DNA of 64,000 nt from assembly GCA_013396655.1 (NCBI GenBank), contig WBMV01006452.1, forward strand, positions 574,271 through 638,270. The letters run 5' to 3'. The notes below the pieces were generated by a model, which was given only the letters and a program-made list of their open reading frames with translations, was not told the origin of the DNA and did no database searches. Within the stretch, counting starts at the first letter, position 1. Every line of letters begins with the position of its first letter. Below, in pieces: positions 57,436 to 64,000 of this stretch. The DNA is from Campylorhamphus procurvoides (Eukaryota; Chordata; Aves; Passeriformes; Dendrocolaptidae). A program made the translations under genes and the position numbers.

Positions 57436-60400
57436 GTATAACCCAGTGTCTTAAGTAATACTGTGAAATTTTCAATTTTTTGTGTTTAGCTTCCCTACAT
57501 TTATCTTTACTGGAATAACTCTAGAACCACTTCCACCATTCTACCCTAACAGTGATTAATTTCATGTCATCTTCTTCCCCCCTTCCTTTCTTTGTTACCC
57601 AGTATTCAGGGAAGCATTTAAACACTCACTTGATTCCAGAAAGTCAATGAGACTCCAACATGTGCTTAAGTGCCTGCTGAATTAGGGCCCTGATTTGCAT
57701 CATAAATGCCTCCCCCTGCTCTGGAGCAGTGGAAGGCTCACCACTGGCAGCTCTTCCTGCCGCGGTACCTCTCACAAGCTCTGTTCCTGCCACCCTGTGC
57801 TGCTGGCTCAGGGTACCTTCCATCCCTCCTGGGCAGCATCCCGTGCCCTGCCCTGCAGAGGTTCCTCCCTTCTGCCCATCCACCCTCACGGGAGGGTACA
57901 AACCAGGCCCTGCTGCAGCAGCTTTTCCCGTGTTTAAACACCTTACGAGAGGGTTTCTTGAAGCTATCAGCCAGGTTATGCAACCCATAAAACTAGGAAT
58001 GATTTGCAAATATTTAACAAGGAAAACACTAATGATGTCGTTCCTGTCACAGTGAGGGCAGGCTTAGAAATGCTATAATCAATATGGGAATGTTAGCTGT
58101 AATGCAGTCTGTCAGCTTTTTAACCAACCAAAAAACTTGAGCAAGTCTATAAACAGAATTGACCCTCTCTCTGTTGAATCCTGCCTGTGCCAGCAATATT
58201 TTTCTCTCATTATGTTCCATATTAGCAGTTGTCTGTCATGGGGTCTTGTGAAAACTCTTATTAAAGAAATGTCTCTTTGCAACTGAGAGGACTTGTCTCC
58301 AAGTATGGGATCTAGAAAGGACCTATTGAAAACAATCAGAACTTAGCCAATTCCCAGAGAGCTAGATCCTCTTTTAGACCCTGCGTGGTCTCAGGAGGTT
58401 CATGAGGACACGTCCTGTGCTGCTACAGCAGGTGAAACATTACACAGAGTGAAGGTGAACAATATGTTTGATGTTTTACTTACATTCCACCTTTGCACTG
58501 TTGCTAGCTCTGATTATTTGGGCCATATATTGACATCGCTATGTGCTTATATATTCAATGTATCTTCCATTTTGGGCTAATCATCTCTAAAGGGGGACAG
58601 GCTTTCTCTAGAAGGGCCTGTCAGCAGTAGCTTGCTGGTGTTGGGTCTCCTGGCTCCTGGGTGCACAGAAGATGGAAGTTTGAACCCATTTTGCCCAACA
58701 GAAATTACTGAAATTCGACTACACCGCAGAGTGCAGGAAATTGTTTTCTTATGAGGTGCATATGTTTTAAAAGAAGCAACATTGCCATGTATTTTACATG
58801 GGTTATTAAATAACTGTATAAATTTAATGATTCAGATGTTTTGCATTATAACCTGGCATCTCAGGAGGCATGGAAATAGCACAGTAGGAAAATGTCATTG
58901 CATACTTCATAGGCAGAGCTGTTAACAAATGGAAATCCTTTTATAACTCTAGAAGAGATCCATCTTTAGTCCCCTGCCTGTTTCAACCTTCCACTGGTCT
59001 TCTGATGTGAATAAACTGTGACTAACGTGCAATAGTAAGGAGGCTGTTGGAACTGCCAGAAATCTTTACTTAGAGAAAAAAAAAATCTCCTCTCTGCTTT
59101 GCAATTATTATCAGTGCATGAAAATGGCAAGAACCCTGTTTTGGCATTCACCTCAGGGAGCAGAGAGAGCAGATCACCATCATCTGATCTCTTGAAAAAT
59201 GGATACTTTCTAACCTGGGAAGTTTAAGCACACATCATCAATATTTCTGTACATAAAGTGCTGGGTGGGTATTGCTCCCCTTGATTTGTTGTTTGTTAGA
59301 CTAGTTTTGGTTGGTTACAGCATTATACATTGTAGTAACTTTATTTATTGCCACTGTCACAACAAAGCAAAGCTGCTATTATGTTATAACAAACTAAAGC
59401 TACATTTCTAAAACATCACATCTACCCAAACTACGGTGCTGTAACACCTAATTTACAGTTTATTCCAATTGTGTGGACACTAGAAACATAAAATAATAAG
59501 AAAAGGGTATTTCATTGGCTCATCCCAGCAGAAGTCCTTTTTGGTGTGGCTGTTCATCACGCAGGAAGGCAAACAAAATATATTGTCCATAGTGTTTTTC
59601 CATGGTAAGTGCACAAATACACAATCTACATATTGCTGCAGTGCTGCCAAACACCCCCAAGCCCCTGGCCAGACCATTCCTCAGCCAAGGGTCTCCTGGA
59701 GGCTTTTGTTGTCGTGAGCCTACAGATGTGTAGGGTGTAAAGTGCTGCAGATAAGTGTGGCTACGGGTGCCACAAAGCAAGGACCACACTGTCGGGGCAC
59801 TGAGATGAAAATAGAAGGCAGAGCTCAACCCAGAGGACTTATTTTTTTGCTGAACCTCATCAGAGCAGCAGTGCAGGAAGTTTGTAGCCAAGTTCTCATT
59901 TTCTGTGAATCCCAGCGCAGCAGGGCAGAGCATGGGGCTTGGATTCAACCCTCTGCTTGGAAACCCAGGAAGGCTTGGGATGGCATCAGAAGGCTCATTA
60001 ATGCTGGCCGTGGCTAGAACCATTCTGAGCTGGAGCCTGAGAGGGCAACATCAGGAACAGCACCTCTGGAAGAACCCGTGGAAGGATGAACCCCAGGGAA
60101 AGGCCTGTGGAGGGATGAAACAAGTGCTGAGAGGACAGCTGGGAGGTACCATCAACTTTGGTCTTTTTTTCTAGCTATAAGGCCCAGGCATTCCAAGAGG
60201 AAGTTGGTGGGAGCTGGAGGTGCAGAGTAGGTTGCTTTGCTGGAATATTGGTGGTGGGTGTTGCTCCTGGATGCAGCTGCTGCTGTACCATTTTGCCCTG
60301 GTCTTTTTCCACGCTCCTGCAGCTCTGGTTGATCTTGTAGCACTTGCATTCAGAGGCATTTGAAAGGGAGCTCGTGGACAGTACATTGGACTTTTTGGTG

Positions 60401-62639
60401 TGGTAAAATGTTGGTCTGTGTCTGGAAGAGTTGGCAAGAGGAGCTTGACAAATAATTTGCAGTTAATAGCTTACTTGATTCCCCCCTGCCCCCCCTTACT
60501 TTTTGGCAGATAGTTCTGCAGACTCATAAATTTGCTGTAAATAACTCCTAAGAGCAGGAAGCACTACAGCAGTTCTTGAAAAACTCCAAGTAGCAAAAGA
60601 ATGTGACAAATTCAGAGCTGAGCCATCAGGATACAGAGAGCAGGTATCAAGCTGTGCCATATGTACAGTCACGGTTGGCTTGGAAAGTCTCCTCTCGTAA
60701 AACCAAATTGTTCCACTAGGAAGTAAAGCCAGGAGCCTTTTGCCTACAAAATTAAATTGTTCTTTTTTTCCCAAACCAATTGCATTTTTTTTGTTTTGTT
60801 TAATGAAACACCAGGCAGAATCTCATTTTTCTCCTCCAGCTCTACCTGTCTTTTTCCTCTTATTTCACCCCTCCCCTGCCCTCCTTCCACCTCAGGGCAA
60901 ATGGAAAATCTCATCTCCTTTTTAGACTATTTATCTTTTCCTCTCCAAAACAGTCTCCTCTAACCTTTGCTGTCTTCTGCCAATATGAAGTTGGACAAGT
61001 AAAGAGAAATGGACGGGGGACCTGGAGGGAGGCTGAGGACTTGAACTGCCTCACAGTAACCAGGTTGTTCACTGCCTGACGGAGTTGCATCCGGCTGAAC
61101 CTCACTGTGGAAGAAAGAGCTCAAACAGGCAAAAAATGAGATCTGTTTCCCTGAGATTACACATTTAGATCAATGACTAAACTAAACAGTGTCTAAGGAG
61201 ATGGGCCTGCTTATTGTAAAGCAGCAGAAATTTAGGTCACCCATACATAAAACTCCCTCCTTATAAATCTGAGCCTCTCTCTCAGAGCCTACAGTGCCTG
61301 AAGGTGGGTCATATTGTAACATTTTCCCCTTCAACATCATTCTCCTGGGCACTGGAGTTTCCAGGTTAGTGGAAGGCAGTGTTAACAGTCAGGGTTTGGT
61401 GGCTTTGATTGGTCTTGAGACACTGTTTGGGTCACTCAAACATGGTGAGGGTCCCCTCGCCTGCTATGGTGATACGAGACCTGTTTTGCTACTGGCAGAG
61501 TCTGAGAGCCAATCCTCTAAGGCTTCTGCTGTGCAGTGCCTGCCAGGTGTCCTTCAGAAGGAAATGAACAATCCTACCAGCTTCAAGGATAACAGGACAA
61601 GGTTTATCTATGGTTTTCTGCACAATTATGGAGTGAAGGTTGGTTGAAGAGTGCAATGTAGTCCTGGGTTCTGCCGTCTCATGTAATGTCAAATGATCTG
61701 AATGTTTTTCCTGGCATGCACTTCTCTTGGGAGGCTGTATGTGAAGTGAATTGGGTTTAGGTGTGTCCCTCTTATGTTACTGCACAGCAACAATACTGAA
61801 ATGGCTTCAGTCCTGGGAATTTTGGCCACCAAGCATACAAGCCAGCTTTGAGAGATCTGACCTTAATCAGAGCAAATCTCAGTTCAGAATTAAGGATCTA
61901 TGAAAAGCAACACTCCTGTTATTTCCTATTCTTAATGTAAGGAAAACGCAGCAACAGCTCAAAAGACTCCTGTGCCACTCAAATGCTGGGGCCTGAGCCC
62001 TGCAGCATGTTCCCTGTACACCCCGTGCTACACAAGCTACAGGGCTTTGCCCAGGTCATGAAATCCATTCTTCCTGATGGAGATCAGAGGGAGGCAATCC
62101 CTGGCTTGGATGTTTTCTTCTCTCAGGTGTCTGCAGACCCTCCACACTCATTCTGGTGTTAGGTTGGGTGCACTGGAGAACATACTCAAGGGGGCAGCCC
62201 TTCACCACACAAATGTGACATTTGGGGACGGATCTCTGGCCGGCAGCAGGTTTGTGAGGGGGAAACTGCCAGAGGTCAAAGTGGAGGATTGTTTTCTCAG
62301 AGGAAGTTGCTTAACATGAAGAAAAGAGAAGGAGAATCAGGGCCACACAGAGAAAGAATAGCCTAGGCAAGTGGAAACCAAGGGGTGTAGTTTGGTAGAA
62401 GCCAGGGTTGATGCTGTGAGGATACAGGCTGGTGTACACAGGCTACAGTGCCTTTTCCCAGTCTCCAACATATTTAATGGGGTTGGTAACTGAAAGTGAG
62501 GCACGTGCAGAAGGAGAACCCAGTAAGAAACGTTTTCACTTTAAGTAGCCTACCATGAGGGAGTTGTGACATCCTGATCTGTGCAATTAACCAAATTCCC
62601 TGCCTGTGGATGCACTGTCATCCTGTAAAGGAGTGCTCA
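57436..62639. other. Non-coding DNA
   Basis: A GC-rich patch at 57700-57930 keeps all frames open on both strands (up to 121 codons), but no protein is recognised. A POU octamer word lies at 57693-57700. A near-duplicate GTGGAAGGATGAA / GTGGAGGGATGAA occurs at 60078 and 60107. A C-rich run lies at 60481-60495, and T- and C-rich stretches ending in CAG lie at 60830-60897. The minus-strand frame at 59520-60023 (167 codons) and the plus-strand frame at 61294-61647 (117 codons) match nothing I know. Confidence 0.5.
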
Positions 62640-62840
62640 GGCTTACCCTGCCCCTCCCCTCACATGTGGTCAGTCAAATCAATTACCAGCAACCTCCAAA
62701 CATGCTGCAGTGAGGCTTCTCTAGCTCTGCATGTTATGCAGGATATTCACTATGTCTCATAGCAGGCATGGGAAAAACCCTAGAAATATTCATAATTGCT
62801 AAAAGCCACCAAGGGAGATTTGCATGTGTTACTGATAGAG
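62640..62840. promoter_or_regulatory. Candidate conserved non-coding element
   Basis: The block has CAAATCAATTACC, CATAATTGC and a perfect reverse POU octamer, ATTTGCAT (62818-62825). The sequence is complex and repeat-free. The evidence is weak on its own. Confidence 0.22.
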
Positions 62841-63619
62841 TTGAAGCACGGCCTTCAATCTCTTTTAACATACAAACTGGTAGCCACAGCCCCCCAAGTT
62901 ACTGTGGGGTTTGAATGATACAATACTTCTGTGATCCAGAGGAAGCAAACAAGGCCTGGGATGTGCAGTGGGGTCTGTGCTCTGCCCCAAGGACCTGGTG
63001 GGCAGGAGAAAAGCGAGCTGCTGTCCCTCTTCCAGCCTGGCAGCTCCCTTTGTCACTGCCACAGCAACGCTGCCCTTCGTGGAGCATCGACTCGCTTGTG
63101 TTTCCAACACACAATCAAAGGAAAGCCCTTTCCCTTCGCCCTGCTCAGAAACTCCTTAACGGCTCCTGTTTAATAATCGGCACAAACACACGGAGATAAA
63201 ATGTATGAGCAGCTCGTGCTATGGCTCTGCCACTTAACACGTGTCATGTATTTGTGAGTGTGCGTGTGTGAGGCAGAAAGGGAGCAAATGTATTTCGTGA
63301 TTCTGCCTTGGCTTTGCTGGGTTTGTGTCACCTCTCACAGAAAGTAATAGCAAAGTGAACACAACATGCCTTATGTTCGTCTGTATCCCCGAATGAACTG
63401 AAAGGAATTATTTATTTCTGTCTCTGGGTGCGCGTGGTCACAACAAAACGACTAACAGCATGCAAGGAATACAGAGTGTCCCACAGAAAAAGAAAAGGAA
63501 AAAAACCCATCACCAAATAATATATCTCACAGAAAAAATGTAAAATTAGGGGAAAAATATAAAAGCTGATAGGCAGGAAATAGACATCAATTTCTCTGAC
63601 TGCCACAATAGAAGCTAAC
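62841..63619. other. Non-coding DNA
   Basis: A GC-rich patch at 62940-63110 holds overlapping short frames in several phases. A GT-rich patch lies at 63250-63270. No gene or repeat family is recognised. Confidence 0.5.
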
Positions 63620-64000
63620 GCCCGGGATGCCATCTTTTGTTAAAAAGCATCAAATTGTTATGTAATTTAACAGCCTGATTGGCAAGGCAAATTTGAGCTA
63701 AAGTGAGGTGTGTACGGTTTGTCAGATTCCAGGGATAATCATTTGAAGCTAATCCTTTTACTTTTCACATAGTTGTCTTTACAGAAGTCTTTCCCTTCAT
63801 GTTTGCATTATCTCAGATTGTTGGGTGGCTACATGTATATTTTTTGCATGTATGTGATAAATTTAATTTATAATTAACCATCCGGATTAAGATAGCTAGG
63901 CAGGCAGAAGAATCTTCAGATGTTGTTAATTGTTTTCTGTAGGATGTGCTTCTTTTAAAGTTTTAATAATCACCAATTGAAGCTGAAGAGCATTTTTTTC
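63620..64000. promoter_or_regulatory. Candidate conserved non-coding element, cut by window edge
   Basis: Dense homeodomain-type words run to the window end: TAATCC at 63750-63755, TAATTAA at 63871-63877, GGATTA at 63884-63889, then GTTAATTG and TAATAATCACC. A GATTGGCAAGGCA NF1-like word lies near 63678. The element probably continues beyond the window. The regulatory reading is inferred. Confidence 0.3.

Noticed and set aside
57693..57700. POU octamer words as a special signal
   Set aside because: Five perfect octamers across the window (24941, 29811, 46147, 57693, 62818) are only modestly above chance in AT-rich DNA, so they count only together with neighbouring motifs.
59520..60023. 167-codon minus-strand open frame
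   Set aside because: No recognisable domain, and open frames on the opposite strand in the same GC-richer patch show it is compositional.
60830..60900. Polypyrimidine stretch ending in CAG, like a splice acceptor
   Set aside because: The following sequence is AT-rich with no recognisable exon. Treated as low complexity.
1..64000. CRISPR arrays, rRNA, tRNA, known microRNA seeds, LTR or endogenous-virus sequence
   Set aside because: I looked for each by eye on both strands and found nothing that meets even a weak standard.

Overview
This is a 64 kb stretch of vertebrate nuclear DNA, most likely from a bird. I find no protein-coding exon, rRNA, tRNA or CRISPR array that I can support. The case for a bird rests on three things. 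There is a degenerate 3' end of a CR1 LINE at 14670-14742, with the family's terminal ATTCT-type octamer repeat. Interspersed repeats are sparse, and those I recognise are old (CR1/L3-type LINE, MIR-like SINEs). A C-rich tandem array with an assembly gap sits near the left end. A crocodilian or turtle is less likely but not excluded. No sequence names the locus.

Layout. From 1 to 3.2 kb lies ordinary DNA with a cluster of tandem duplications: an 18-bp unit at 1072, a 20-bp unit at 1873, a short AT-rich unit at 2079, and a C-rich minisatellite at 2461-3134. The minisatellite has an exact 58-bp higher-order unit and is interrupted by 266 Ns. From 3.2 to 25 kb is AT-rich non-coding DNA with a perfect 13-bp inverted repeat (3992-4037), MIR-like fragments (about 870, 8748, 10905 and 24100) and the CR1 tail. 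From 25 to 64 kb there are blocks whose composition resembles vertebrate conserved non-coding elements: homeodomain, SOX, POU-octamer, forkhead and E-box words packed together with little low-complexity sequence. These lie near 25.1, 29.4-30.0, 30.9-31.3, 38.2-38.6, 43.0-43.4, 44.9-46.2, 50.2-50.5, 51.0-51.3, 57.2-57.4, 62.6-62.8 and 63.6-64.0 kb. Between them are T-rich tracts, a 71-bp tandem duplication (41920-42061), a dead LINE reverse-transcriptase fragment (52500-53015, minus strand) and a MIR-like SINE (53795-53903, minus strand).

Interpretation. The simplest reading is an intergenic or large-intron gene desert that may carry long-range enhancers. That regulatory reading is inference from motif content alone, because I have no alignment. 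The open frames in the window are AT-rich chance frames, frames starting at TTG, or frames through repeats. I saw no convincing new biological system. The items most worth checking are the 3992-4037 hairpin, the 44.9-46.2 kb element cluster, the paired opposed forkhead sites at 51.07 and 51.28 kb, and the true length of the minisatellite behind the gap.
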